DNA from: Bacteroidota bacterium
GTDB taxonomy: Bacteria > Bacteroidota > Ignavibacteria > Ignavibacteriales > Ignavibacteriaceae
Length of the DNA stretch: 64,000 nt
Assembly: GCA_021777835.1 (NCBI GenBank)
Contig: JAJYDC010000015.1
Span: 18,546 to 82,545 of the forward strand
Direction of reading: 5' to 3'
A program made the position numbers and the translations under genes. The stretch's first letter is position 1. Every line of letters begins with the position of its first letter. Under the pieces are notes generated by a model. That model did not search any database, was not told where the DNA came from, and saw only the letters and a program-made list of their open reading frames with translations. Below, piece after piece: positions 47,685 through 56,595 of this stretch.

Positions 47685-48668
47685 ATGAAAAAAATATTTA
47701 TAATTCTTACTGGTTTCATTTTAATCAACTCTTCCTTTGCTCAGCAAAAAGTAAATTGGAACGGTTATCTGCAGTATCGTTTTTCAGATAACTACCTTAA
47801 TCAATCTGAATTTTCCGTAAGAAGAGCAAAGTTCTGGTTAAATGGTTTACTACCCGAAGAAGAAGGTACCTGGAGTTATAAACTTCAGGCTAATTTTCTA
47901 CAGCAAGTCAAATATCAATTTCTGCTTCAAGATGTTCTTGTAAATTATAAGATAAATAATTTTGAAGTAACTGCCGGTCAGTTCGTGCCTGATTTCAGCT
48001 TGCAACGTAAACAGCCCGATTACACAATCCCTCTTGATGAAAGAGCTGACGTTGTTAATACTCTTGTCCCCGGCGCTGAAACGATGGCAAGAGATATCGG
48101 TATTGAATTAAAACTCGACGATAGTAAAACCGGCTCTTTTAGCTTCGGCTTCTTTAATGGAAACGGCGCTAATACAGTTTCAAACCAAAGAAACTTTCTC
48201 TATGTAAACCGCGGTAGCCTATTTCTATTAAATAATTCAGGATCAAAATTAGAATTGGGCTATAACCTATCCTATCGCGATGCTCATAATATTCAGTTTA
48301 GTAAAATCTATGGAAATAATTATGCTTTTACAGGTAATGACTTCCGGTTCGGCTTTGAAGAAAAATTAAACCTGGGAGCCTTTGAATTGCAATCTGAATA
48401 CATCGAGGCTCATCTTGGTAACCAAAAAGCTTACGGATATTATGCACTCGCCGATTATCTGATAGCATCAAAGAGTCTGGTTACTCTCTCTGTTGAACAA
48501 TTGTATGACTTAAATCCATCAACAATTGATGATCCTTGGTACGTCGTCGGATATTCATATCTCATAAAAGGAAACAATATAAAGATTTCTTTAGATAATA
48601 AATTTCAGTTTTTATCAAATAAAACTAATGCGTTAACAACTTTACAAATTCAATATTTCTTTAATTAA
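47685..48668 (+). CDS. OprO/OprP-type outer-membrane porin
   Basis: The protein has 327 residues. A signal peptide (MKKIFIILTGFILINSSFAQ) is followed by beta strands of the phosphate-selective porin family: NGYLQYRFSDNYLNQSEFSVRRAKFW, VTAGQFVPDFSLQRKQPDY and the terminal TTLQIQYFFN. Porins of this group pass anions such as phosphate across the outer membrane. Because it follows the TauE/SafE gene by 7 bases and precedes an FmdE-like gene, it may allow the same anion to cross the outer membrane. The anion itself is unknown. Confidence 0.85.
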   Translation: MKKIFIILTGFILINSSFAQQKVNWNGYLQYRFSDNYLNQSEFSVRRAKFWLNGLLPEEEGTWSYKLQANFLQQVKYQFLLQDVLVNYKINNFEVTAGQFVPDFSLQRKQPDYTIPLDERADVVNTLVPGAETMARDIGIELKLDDSKTGSFSFGFFNGNGANTVSNQRNFLYVNRGSLFLLNNSGSKLELGYNLSYRDAHNIQFSKIYGNNYAFTGNDFRFGFEEKLNLGAFELQSEYIEAHLGNQKAYGYYALADYLIASKSLVTLSVEQLYDLNPSTIDDPWYVVGYSYLIKGNNIKISLDNKFQFLSNKTNALTTLQIQYFFN

Positions 48669-48686
48669 TAAAAACGGAGTACTAAA

Positions 48687-49331
48687 ATGTCGCACGAACA
48701 AAATTCGCCTAAGGCGAACAGCCCTGCTGGAGTTAATCCACAAGATTGGTTAGAATTCGGACAAAAATTCCACGGGCATAAATGCCCTGCAATGCCCATG
48801 GGCTTAAGAGCCGGCGCAGCCGCAATGAATGCGCTCGGCGTTGAAAGAGCAAAAGACGGACAGATACTTGCATTTATCGATCTCGGAGAGGATCATTGCG
48901 CTACATGCTATGCCGACGGTCTTCAAGTCATTATGGGAACAACTTTCGGAAAGGGTAATATTAAGAAAACTCAAAAAGGTAAATGGGCAGTAACCCTTGT
49001 TGACAAAGCAAGCGGGAAAGCTGTTCGTGTTACCCCAAAAGCAGAAACAATGCTTCAGAATAAACAATCTGCTTTCTTCAAAGAATATAGAGAAAAAGGA
49101 ATTCCCGCAAGCAAAGTTCCTGCAGCAGTTGTCGATCCTTTAATCGTAAATGTAATGGCAGCACCGGAAGAAAAGCTCCTTAATATTTCAAAAATCTTTG
49201 ATTACAAACTCGACCCGCACGTCGATAACTTCAATGGATTTGTCTGCGAAGAGTGCGGTGAGATGACTGTTGAAAGCTATGGTAGAATTAAAAACGGCAT
49301 TCATGTTTGTATAGACTGCGCCGCTAAATAA
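48687..49331 (+). CDS. FmdE-like protein with C-terminal zinc ribbon
   Basis: The protein has 214 residues. The FmdE-type domain has FGQKFHGHKCPAMPMGLRAG and GEDHCATCYADGLQVIMGTT, with conserved His and Cys residues, then FGKGNIKKTQKGKWA. The C-terminal 30 residues form a zinc ribbon (FVCEECGEM and HVCIDCAAK). FmdE is named for its link to molybdenum/tungsten formylmethanofuran dehydrogenases, but many bacterial members occur without methanogenesis genes and have unknown roles. A metal- or sulfur-binding role is likely. It closes the tetR cassette; a large hairpin follows. Confidence 0.85.
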   Translation: MSHEQNSPKANSPAGVNPQDWLEFGQKFHGHKCPAMPMGLRAGAAAMNALGVERAKDGQILAFIDLGEDHCATCYADGLQVIMGTTFGKGNIKKTQKGKWAVTLVDKASGKAVRVTPKAETMLQNKQSAFFKEYREKGIPASKVPAAVVDPLIVNVMAAPEEKLLNISKIFDYKLDPHVDNFNGFVCEECGEMTVESYGRIKNGIHVCIDCAAK

Positions 49332-49367
49332 TTCAAATTCGAAGCTGTGAATTTACCTTAAAAATGA

Positions 49368-49438
49368 GATCACTTTGCGCAATTTTGCCTTAACCACGAT
49401 TATTATTTTGACAAATCAAGGCATAGCGCAAAGTGATC
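49368..49438. terminator. Long imperfect hairpin behind the FmdE-like gene
   Basis: GATCACTTTGCGC (49368-49380) pairs perfectly with GCGCAAAGTGATC (49426-49438), and inside that TGCCTT (49386-49391) pairs with AAGGCA (49418-49423). The structure starts 37 bases after the gene's stop and lacks a T-run. It may stabilise the transcript end or be a remnant of a repeat. Confidence 0.5.
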
Positions 49439-49852
49439 ATTTAGTAGAAAATATTTAGTATGTAAGACTTCTTATATTATAATTTAATTAGTGGGGATAC
49501 GAGGTTGCTTAATCATGAAGTTATAAGCTATTATGAAGGGTATCAATTAACTTTTATTCCTCAAACCAAAATGAACTTTATGAGCTTAATGCAAATACAC
49601 ACAAAGTTCACTGTCAGATCATTCATTTTGATCCAACCGGGTGATGTTACTTATTACTTTAGTTAATTTTAAAGAACTTTTAATATTTCATAAAAATCTA
49701 TTGGATTATGCAAACTAACTAAATTATTAAAAAAATGTATAAAAATACGAATAAGCTAATCTCTTAAAATGTCACACTATACTATTGCATCTTTCAAAAA
49801 TGTATGCTTTATTTCAAAAGGATAAAATACTAATGTAGCGGGAGGACTATTC
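49439..49852. other. Gene-poor stretch before the 88-residue gene
   Basis: No convincing gene is present. A 31-codon frame at 49571-49666 (starting MNFMSLMQIHTKF) has no ribosome site. GAACTTT near 49573 and AAAGTTC near 49603 form a loose inverted repeat. The right end carries the leader of the next gene. Confidence 0.45.
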
Positions 49853-50119
49853 ATGAATAGTAAAATAGTAAAATACTTGCCGGAAGAATCTAATCAAAAT
49901 AAGAACGTTATAATTTGCGACAATAAACATTACGATTTTATTTCTCTCGCCAATCTTGTCAAAGATTATTTAATACATTCTTACATGCAGAAATTTAATT
50001 TTAAGAGAATTCAACTTTTTATAGAAAATAAATGTCCAATGCATGACTCGAAAATAGATAATTTAAATACTTACTGGCAGAATAATTGGAATGATATTTC
50101 GTCTGAATTGAAAAAATGA
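49853..50119 (+). CDS. Small hypothetical protein (88 residues)
   Basis: A clear ribosome site (GGGAGGA) precedes the ATG at 49853. The protein begins MNSKIVKYLPEESNQNKN, has ICDNKHYDFISLANLVKDYL in the middle and ends WNDISSELKK; it has two cysteines and no membrane segment or signal peptide. I do not recognise the family. It is followed 103 bases later by the radical SAM gene and may belong to the same transcript, but the gap is large enough for a separate promoter. Confidence 0.65.
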   Translation: MNSKIVKYLPEESNQNKNVIICDNKHYDFISLANLVKDYLIHSYMQKFNFKRIQLFIENKCPMHDSKIDNLNTYWQNNWNDISSELKK

Positions 50120-50222
50120 ACAAATAAATAATTAATTATAAAAAAGTAATATTTCTTGAGATATATACATTATTATTAATGTGGTTCTTATTATAAGTTA
50201 AGACAACATAAATGGAGATGAA

Positions 50223-51500
50223 ATGGAAACAAAAATAGTTGACCCTGCAAACCTTTACCGCCTTCCCTGGACTTTGCCCGATAATGGAATATCATGGCTT
50301 GAACCAACTGCTCGCTGCAACCTTAATTGTTACGGATGTTATCGCAAAAACACCAAAGATTCTCATAAAACAATGGACCAGGTAAAACATGAGCTCGATG
50401 TCTTTCAATCATTAAGAAAAACAGATTGTATCTCAATTGCCGGCGGTGAACCTCTTCTTTATCCTAATATTGTTGAACTAGTTGCTGAGATTAAGTCAAG
50501 AGGACTAAAACCAATTATAAATTCTAACGGAATAGCCTTAACAAAGGAGTTATTACATGATCTAAAGAAAGCAGGCGTGTTTGGTTTTACTTTCCATATC
50601 GACAGCAAACAAGGACGTGGACGCGGTCCGCAATGGGAAGGTAAAAATGAACTTGAACTAAATGAACTTAGATTGCACTATGCAAAAATGTTGGCGTCTG
50701 AAGGGGGAATAGCATGTTCTTTTAATTCTACTGTCTATGATGATACACTGCATTATGTCCCGGAATTAGCAGCTTGGGCGCAAAAGCATATCGATATTGT
50801 CCATACTATGGTATTTATTTTGTTCCGCTATATAACTCCCGATTTGCCGTATGATTTTTATGCCGGCGATGAGAAAATAGTCTTTGACGATATTCATTAT
50901 CATTCTGACAAAACAGAAGTAACCAACTTAAGAGCACCTCAAATTGTTGCAGAGATAAGGAAAAAATCTCCTGACTTTGCACCCGCTGCCTTTCTAAATG
51001 GCACTCATGAAGCTGATAGCTTTAAGTGGCTGTTAACCGAGCGAATTGGAACTAAAGATAAAATATTCGGCTATCTTAATAATAAATTTATCGAAATGGT
51101 CATGCAGCTTTATCATTATAAAAATGACCGGTATCTGTCCTACGCCTCTCCGAAAACATTAAGTATGGGAAGAGCGACTTTGCTTAATTTATGGGGAATT
51201 AATAAAAGTGTTAGAGGCGCTCTAAAGAAGTATCTTGGGTATCTGGCCGTTAATCCAATAAGGTTATTTAAAAAGGTTTATATGCAGTCAATTATGATTA
51301 TACAACCTGTTGACTTTATGGCTAACGGAGATCAAAGCATGTGCGACGGATGTCCCGATATTACTGTTTGGAAGGATAAAAACGGAAAAGATCAATTGGT
51401 TTGGTCATGCAGACTTGAAGAACCAATGCAGTACGGAGAATTTTTGCACACTATTCCAAGAAAGACTAACGGTAAGGAAAAGCAAGTAGAGTTGAATTGA
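50223..51500 (+). CDS. Radical SAM protein, probably lipid-modifying
   Basis: The protein has 425 residues. The [4Fe-4S] motif CNLNCYGC uses Cys32, Cys36 and Cys39; the SAM motif is IAGGEPLLYPNI. A further cysteine-bearing C-terminal part (SMCDGCPDITVW and VWSCRLEEP) suggests an auxiliary cluster. Hydrophobic helices near residues 265-385 (FIEMVMQLYHY, LFKKVYMQSIMIIQPVDF) are unusual for a purely soluble enzyme and suggest contact with membrane lipids. GGAGATGAA precedes the ATG. A cyclopropane fatty acid synthase follows 30 bases later, so a lipid substrate is likely by context. Confidence 0.85.
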   Translation: METKIVDPANLYRLPWTLPDNGISWLEPTARCNLNCYGCYRKNTKDSHKTMDQVKHELDVFQSLRKTDCISIAGGEPLLYPNIVELVAEIKSRGLKPIINSNGIALTKELLHDLKKAGVFGFTFHIDSKQGRGRGPQWEGKNELELNELRLHYAKMLASEGGIACSFNSTVYDDTLHYVPELAAWAQKHIDIVHTMVFILFRYITPDLPYDFYAGDEKIVFDDIHYHSDKTEVTNLRAPQIVAEIRKKSPDFAPAAFLNGTHEADSFKWLLTERIGTKDKIFGYLNNKFIEMVMQLYHYKNDRYLSYASPKTLSMGRATLLNLWGINKSVRGALKKYLGYLAVNPIRLFKKVYMQSIMIIQPVDFMANGDQSMCDGCPDITVWKDKNGKDQLVWSCRLEEPMQYGEFLHTIPRKTNGKEKQVELN

Positions 51501-51530
51501 TTTCTTAAATGAACTTTCAGGAGAGTCATT

Positions 51531-52655
51531 ATGGAGAATTCAAGATATAAAAGACTTGTGGAAAAGTTATTTAGTTTGGCTGATATAGAAATTAATGGAA
51601 GTAATCCCTGGGATATAAAGGTCTATAATGAAAAGTTTTACAAACGAGCCGTAACAGAAGTAGAACTTGGCATTGGCGAGTCTTATATGGACGGATGGTG
51701 GGATGTAGAAAAACTCGATGAAATGATTTATCGGATTGTTCGTGCTGACTTGCAGAACAAGGTAAAGCACAATTATAAGGTAGCACTGCAGCTTGCCGGA
51801 TTTTGGCTAATAAATATGCAGACGAGACGCAGAGCATTTATAATTGGTGAGAAGCATTATGATCTGGGCAATAATTTGTTTCAGTGCATGCTTGATAAGC
51901 GAATGAACTATAGTTGCGCTTATTGGAAAGACGCAATGACACTGGATGAAGCCCAGGAAAACAAGCTTGAACTAATTTGCAGAAAGTTATCGCTTCAACC
52001 AGGTATGAAAGTCTTGGATATTGGATGCGGCTGGGGCGCCTTTGGTAAATATGCCGCTGAAAAATACGGTGTTAATGTTGTAGGCATTACCGTTTCAAAA
52101 GAACAAGTTGCTCTTGGCAGGGAATTATGCAAAGGTCTCCCGGTTGAATTTAGATTGCAGGATTATAGGGAAGTGAATGAAAAATATGATAGGATAGTTT
52201 CGGTTGGGATGATTGAACATGTCGGCTTCAGAAACTACCGTACCTATTTTGAAATTGCAAAAAGAAACTTGAAAAGTGAGGGCTTACTTTTGCTTCATAC
52301 GATAGGCGATATACGTTCTACAAATAGTACTGACGCATGGACTCATAAATATATTTTCCCGAACGGAATGCTTCCTTCAATTGCTCAACTGGGTAATGCA
52401 ATAGAAGAATTATTCGTAATGGAGGATTGGCATAACTTCGGCGCATATTACGATAATACATTAATGGCTTGGTACGAAAATTTTGAAGCTAACTGGAAGC
52501 AATTGAAAAGTCATTACGACGACCGTTTCTATAAGATGTGGAAATATTTCCTGCTCTCTAGCGCAGGTGCATTCCGGGCAAGAAGTAAAAATCAGCTTTG
52601 GCAGATAGTCCTTTCGCATAATGGGATTCCTGGAGGATATAACTCATTGAGATAA
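51531..52655 (+). CDS. cfa: Cyclopropane-fatty-acyl-phospholipid synthase (CFA synthase)
   Basis: The protein has 374 residues. The N-terminal domain has GIGESYMDGWWDVEKLDEM; the catalytic region has EKHYDLGNNLFQCMLDKRMNYS; the SAM motif is VLDIGCGWGAFGKYAAEKYG; then VSVGMIEHVGFRNYR carries the conserved glutamate and histidine. The enzyme methylenates double bonds in the acyl chains of membrane phospholipids, using SAM. AGGAGAG precedes the ATG. The gene follows the radical SAM gene directly. Related enzymes can make methyl or methylene derivatives, so the exact product is uncertain. Confidence 0.9.
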   Translation: MENSRYKRLVEKLFSLADIEINGSNPWDIKVYNEKFYKRAVTEVELGIGESYMDGWWDVEKLDEMIYRIVRADLQNKVKHNYKVALQLAGFWLINMQTRRRAFIIGEKHYDLGNNLFQCMLDKRMNYSCAYWKDAMTLDEAQENKLELICRKLSLQPGMKVLDIGCGWGAFGKYAAEKYGVNVVGITVSKEQVALGRELCKGLPVEFRLQDYREVNEKYDRIVSVGMIEHVGFRNYRTYFEIAKRNLKSEGLLLLHTIGDIRSTNSTDAWTHKYIFPNGMLPSIAQLGNAIEELFVMEDWHNFGAYYDNTLMAWYENFEANWKQLKSHYDDRFYKMWKYFLLSSAGAFRARSKNQLWQIVLSHNGIPGGYNSLR

Positions 52656-53052
52656 ATAAAATATTTTGTTTCGATAAAAACTGAATATCGGATAGACTCC
52701 CCAAAGAAAATTAGGTTATACCCTGCATATAAATGCATAAGTTCCTTAATCAAATTTTGTAAGCCGTTCACTTCTTCTGCTTCTTTACTGCGTTTTAAGT
52801 TATCCATTATTAAAATAGAAACAATCATTTCACAGAATATACTTAACGACCCAATTAAATTACTGAAATTGATAAAGAAGAATTCGAGTGAATGGTAGTT
52901 GACGTGGTAACTGAAACAAAATTAATTAAAATATATTTTGTGCTAAAACTTTCATATTTTTACGCCCAGATTAGAAATGAATTATCAAAAGATCATAAGT
53001 CTTTTTGATGAAACGGTTACAAAAATAACTATAAACAAAAAAGGGTTGATTT
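52656..53052. other. Intergenic region before the PLP enzyme gene
   Basis: Nothing certain is present. A 78-codon minus-strand frame at 52592-52828 overlaps the 3' end of the cfa gene, with an internal start giving MDNLKRSKEAEEVNGLQN, but there is no ribosome site for it. The right part is the A/T-rich leader of the gene at 53053. Confidence 0.4.
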
Positions 53053-54234
53053 ATGAACACCAAGGATCTAGGATTTAGTACTAAGTTAATTCATGGAGAA
53101 GATTTTGAAGATCAATATGGCAGTGCAACTGTACCTATCTATCAAACCTCTACATTTAAATTCAAAAATGCTCAACACGGCGCTGATTGTTTCTCGGGTG
53201 CTAGCGATGGATATATCTATACAAGAATAGCTAATCCTACAATACGGGCTCTTGAAAAAAATATCGCAGGACTTGAAAATGGTTATGACGGAATTGCTAC
53301 TAGTTCAGGAATGTCGGCAATTACTAGCATATATATGGCATTATTAGGAGCCGGCAGCCACATTATCAGCACAGCTTCTGTTTATGGCCCTGCAAGAGGA
53401 GTTTTGGAGCAAGACTTCTCACGCTTTAATGTAGAAGCTGATTTTGTAAATACGGCAAATATTAAAGAGATTCAAGCAGCTATAAAAAGTAATACAAAAG
53501 TTCTCTATATCGAAACACCGGCAAATCCAACAATGGAGCTTACTGATATAAAAGCTTGCGCTGAGATTGCAAAAAAACATAATTTGGTGTTGGTCGTTGA
53601 CAATACTTTTGCAACTCCTTATTTGCAAAAGCCACTAGATTTAGGAGCAGATGTCGTGCTTCACTCTGTCACTAAATTTATCAATGGTCATGCGGATATT
53701 GTAGGCGGAATAGTTATCACTAAAGAAAAAGAATTATATAAAAAAATCAGACATTCTATGGTTTATATGGGATGTAATATGGACCCGCATCAAGCTTATT
53801 TGGTTTTGCGCGGAGTAAAAACATTATCTCTTCGTGTAGAACGTAATCAAGAAAATGCGATTAAAGTAGCTGATTATTTAGAAAAACATCCTAAAATAAG
53901 TTGGATAAAATACCCTGGGCTCAAATCTCATCCTCAATATGATTTGGCTAAAGAACAAATGCAAGGCTTTGGCTCCATGATTAGCTTTGGTGTTAAAGGC
54001 GGGCTGGAAGCGGGAAGAAAACTTATGGATAATGTTCACTTAGCTACTTTGGCTGTATCCTTAGGCGGCGTTGAAACTCTTATACAACATCCTGCTTCAA
54101 TGACTCATGCGGCTGTTAATAAAGAAGATAAATTAAAAGCAGGAATTACCGACGACTTAGTGAGGTTCTCAGTGGGTATCGAGGATGTTAACGATATTAT
54201 AGCTGATTTAAACCAAGCGCTAGAGAAAGTTTGA
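53053..54234 (+). CDS. Trans-sulfuration-type PLP enzyme (methionine gamma-lyase/O-acylhomoserine enzyme family)
   Basis: The protein has 393 residues. Substrate and cofactor motifs: STKLIHGEDFEDQYGSATVPIYQTS, GYIYTRIANPTIRALE, SSGMSAITSIYMAL, VVDNTFATPYLQ and the PLP lysine in LHSVTKFINGHADIVGG. The active-site tyrosine is in ASVYGPARG; the cysteine that follows it in typical methionine gamma-lyases is replaced, so a lyase call is uncertain and an O-acetylhomoserine sulfhydrylase or cystathionine enzyme role is possible. A ribosome site is not obvious. It is followed by a strong bidirectional terminator. Confidence 0.88.
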   Translation: MNTKDLGFSTKLIHGEDFEDQYGSATVPIYQTSTFKFKNAQHGADCFSGASDGYIYTRIANPTIRALEKNIAGLENGYDGIATSSGMSAITSIYMALLGAGSHIISTASVYGPARGVLEQDFSRFNVEADFVNTANIKEIQAAIKSNTKVLYIETPANPTMELTDIKACAEIAKKHNLVLVVDNTFATPYLQKPLDLGADVVLHSVTKFINGHADIVGGIVITKEKELYKKIRHSMVYMGCNMDPHQAYLVLRGVKTLSLRVERNQENAIKVADYLEKHPKISWIKYPGLKSHPQYDLAKEQMQGFGSMISFGVKGGLEAGRKLMDNVHLATLAVSLGGVETLIQHPASMTHAAVNKEDKLKAGITDDLVRFSVGIEDVNDIIADLNQALEKV

Positions 54235-54303
54235 AGGTAATTTTATGTATTCTCAACAATCGATTTGAAATATGATTTAAGATTTCATTGATTTACTAAA
54301 TAT

Positions 54304-54339
54304 AAAAGGCAACAAATGTATGATCATTTGTTGCCTTTT
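54304..54339. terminator. Bidirectional Rho-independent terminator
   Basis: AAAAGGCAACAAATG (54304-54318) pairs perfectly with CATTTGTTGCCTTTT (54325-54339), loop TATGAT, with A- and T-runs at both bases. It lies 70 bases after the PLP enzyme stop and about 118 bases after the converging carbonic anhydrase gene, so it can serve both. Confidence 0.88.
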
Positions 54340-54456
54340 ACTTATAACTCTTATACAGCTTTTATAAATATTGTGCTACTTTCCTCTTTATTGAATTCAG
54401 TTTCTTCATTGTTAATCTTGTGTCATGTATTCCAAAAGCAAAATACTCCGCACCTT

Positions 54457-55239
54457 CTATTTGCTCTCGTAGACAATCCTGTTATTTAACTTCTGCACTG
54501 GTCTTGAATTATTTCCCATTATCAATTTCAATTTACTTATTTGCTGCGCTGATGCTTCAACCGGAGTTTTGAATATATTCCAGTTAATATTTTCAGAGCA
54601 CGGAGGTGTTGTAAGTGATCCTGTGTAATGTATGTAATTCTTATTCACCGGCATTAAGTTTTCTAAATTAAGAATTACTGAATTATTAACTTCCTCCTTA
54701 TTAATTTGACTGGGTAGATTATCAATAATCTTTTGAAGTTCTTTGTTTGGTCTGCCAACCTTAAAAAATACACCGACTACCGCTATTTCACCATAACCAT
54801 TTTGATTTACAAGATGCATTTCAAGGGGATAGTGATGACCATTTATAGTATGCTCACTGGGCGTATGAAAGTGGAATTGAAGTAATTGATATGTTTTCCC
54901 GTTAATTACAACGACGCTTCCTTTTTTAATATTTTCCTGAATAGTATGACCGTTGTTTATTAAATTAATAGGCTGTCGCTTATATGTAAAAATTAAATTC
55001 TTTAAGTCGACTAATTTTGCATTATCTAAATCAATAGGAGATTGTTCTGAACCTCCGTTGCATAGTTTATATGCTGGATTAAGCTCACTCCAGTGTTCAG
55101 GCCCGGTTTTACCCGCATAACTCCAATGTATAGCATGACTGTCTTTTACATGTGAATCTTTTTTCTGTGCAGGGGCTAGTATGGAAAAGTAAGATACAGC
55201 AAGTACTGCCAGGAATATCTTGATTTTATATCTATTCAT
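54457..55239 (-). CDS. Alpha-class carbonic anhydrase, exported
   Basis: The protein has 260 residues. A signal peptide (MNRYKIKIFLAVLAVSYFSI ending LAPAQ) is followed by the alpha-type core: HWSYAGKTGPEHWSEL, GSEQSPIDL, LLQFHFHTPSEHTING with two zinc histidines, PLEMHLVNQ with the third, and GSLTTPPCSENINW. It interconverts carbon dioxide and bicarbonate in the periplasm or outside the cell. A start at 55239 gives a complete signal peptide. Alpha-type enzymes are exported in most bacteria, which agrees with the sequence. It stands alone. Confidence 0.93.
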   Translation of the reverse strand: MNRYKIKIFLAVLAVSYFSILAPAQKKDSHVKDSHAIHWSYAGKTGPEHWSELNPAYKLCNGGSEQSPIDLDNAKLVDLKNLIFTYKRQPINLINNGHTIQENIKKGSVVVINGKTYQLLQFHFHTPSEHTINGHHYPLEMHLVNQNGYGEIAVVGVFFKVGRPNKELQKIIDNLPSQINKEEVNNSVILNLENLMPVNKNYIHYTGSLTTPPCSENINWNIFKTPVEASAQQISKLKLIMGNNSRPVQKLNNRIVYESK

Positions 55240-55373
55240 TATTAACCTCGCTTTAAATTGGTAACATTTCTTTTACAAGCATTTTTGGAATTCTTCATTT
55301 CATAATACTTCTATACAAATATTTTACAATTTAATGTGCTGAATTTGTATTTGCAATTTTATCAATCTATTAT

Positions 55374-56348
55374 TTATTTATGCAAAAAATCATTTATTGT
55401 CTTTATAAACATGTCCGGCTGGTCAACGAACGTCATATGTCCGCTTTTTGGAAATATTACAAGTTTTGAACCTGCTATCTTTTCATGCATCTCTTTTGAA
55501 AGCGAAGAATCACATTCATCATGGTCACCGCAGGTTATTAAAGTCGGTACTTTAATTGTATGCAGCTTATCAACGTATTCTACAGATTTCAAATTACCGT
55601 CAATAATAAACTCCCCATCAGAACCCCACATTTCCCTGTACAAATCCCATGACATTACTCCATTTGCAACAGGATCGTAATTCGGGTCAGGTCTGTTTTG
55701 ATATAAATACGGAAAATACCCTTCTCCCCAAGCAGCAACCATGTAGTCATCTGTGTAACGGTTTTTTTCATAAGCCGCCCCGTGATTATACAGCCCCTCT
55801 TTTTCCATTTTATCAATCTTATCACGAAGCTCTGGGGTCATGTTTTCCTTCATTTTAACAAACACCTTGTTCATTTGCGATGTACTCGGGAAGGTGCTGC
55901 ATAAAATCAAATGTAACAAGTTCTTCTGATATTTTAGCGCGTATGCCTGAGCCAATACTCCTCCGCATGAGTGCCCTAGAAGATTTATCTTGCCTAGATG
56001 CAAAGCCTCTCTTACAGCTTCAGCATCTTCAACCATATTTTCTACAGTATATTTTGAAACATCTTGTAGTTTCTCGGATTGACCGGATCCCCGTTCGTCA
56101 ATAAATATAAGCTTATTGTGCTTGGCAAGTGGAACTAAATAGGGAAGGAAGTAATCATGAGATGCCCCCGGTCCGCCGTGCAATATTAAAAGCGGCTCTC
56201 CTTTACCAAATTCCTCGTAATAAATCATCACACCGTTTGCATCAATAAACCCCTGCTTTATTTGATACACATTATTGCTCATGCCGGATTTATCCTGGCT
56301 GAATGCGATGAGCGGAATAAATAATAAAACGTATAGTATCTTTCTCAT
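55374..56348 (-). CDS. Exported alpha/beta hydrolase, prolyl aminopeptidase-like
   Basis: The protein has 324 residues. A signal peptide (MRKILYVLLFIPLIAFSQ) is followed by the alpha/beta hydrolase core: LLILHGGPGASHDYF (oxyanion segment HGGPG), FIDERGSGQSEK and the nucleophile motif LLGHSCGG. Unlike most proline iminopeptidases (GxSxGG with a Trp), a cysteine follows the serine; the histidine lies in the terminal FPKSGHMTFVDQ. It may cut N-terminal proline from peptides or hydrolyse other amides or esters in the periplasm. Substrate unknown. Confidence 0.85.
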   Translation of the reverse strand: MRKILYVLLFIPLIAFSQDKSGMSNNVYQIKQGFIDANGVMIYYEEFGKGEPLLILHGGPGASHDYFLPYLVPLAKHNKLIFIDERGSGQSEKLQDVSKYTVENMVEDAEAVREALHLGKINLLGHSCGGVLAQAYALKYQKNLLHLILCSTFPSTSQMNKVFVKMKENMTPELRDKIDKMEKEGLYNHGAAYEKNRYTDDYMVAAWGEGYFPYLYQNRPDPNYDPVANGVMSWDLYREMWGSDGEFIIDGNLKSVEYVDKLHTIKVPTLITCGDHDECDSSLSKEMHEKIAGSKLVIFPKSGHMTFVDQPDMFIKTINDFLHK

Positions 56349-56532
56349 AATTTCCTCACTAAAAAATAATTTGAGTTCAATTAAAATAAAGATACCAAAA
56401 AAATAGAATAATATAAATTAAATTATTCTTAAAACAATAATTGGCAAGAATCAGCTTATTATAGATAAATATGTTTAATCATAATTGTAAATTCTAAAAC
56501 CAATTGCCCCTTACTTATTCTCCCATAGAGTG

Positions 56533-56563
56533 TTGTACTTTTATGTTCCAATCAAAAGTACAA
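56533..56563 (-). terminator. Inverted repeat behind the ferredoxin gene
   Basis: TTGTACTTTT (56533-56542) pairs perfectly with AAAAGTACAA (56554-56563) around an 11-base loop. It begins 33 bases after the ferredoxin stop on the minus strand. A clear T-run is lacking, so the terminator call is moderate. Confidence 0.45.
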
Positions 56564-56595
56564 AACCATCAGAATAAAATACTTTAGTCTTCCAA

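Noticed and set aside
49571..49666. 31-codon frame before the 88-residue gene
   Set aside because: No ribosome site, and no sign of conservation can be seen from one sequence.
52592..52828. 78-codon minus-strand frame at the end of cfa, with internal start MDNLKRSKEAEEVNG
   Set aside because: It overlaps the cfa 3' end and no ribosome site stands before either start; the composition alone is not enough.
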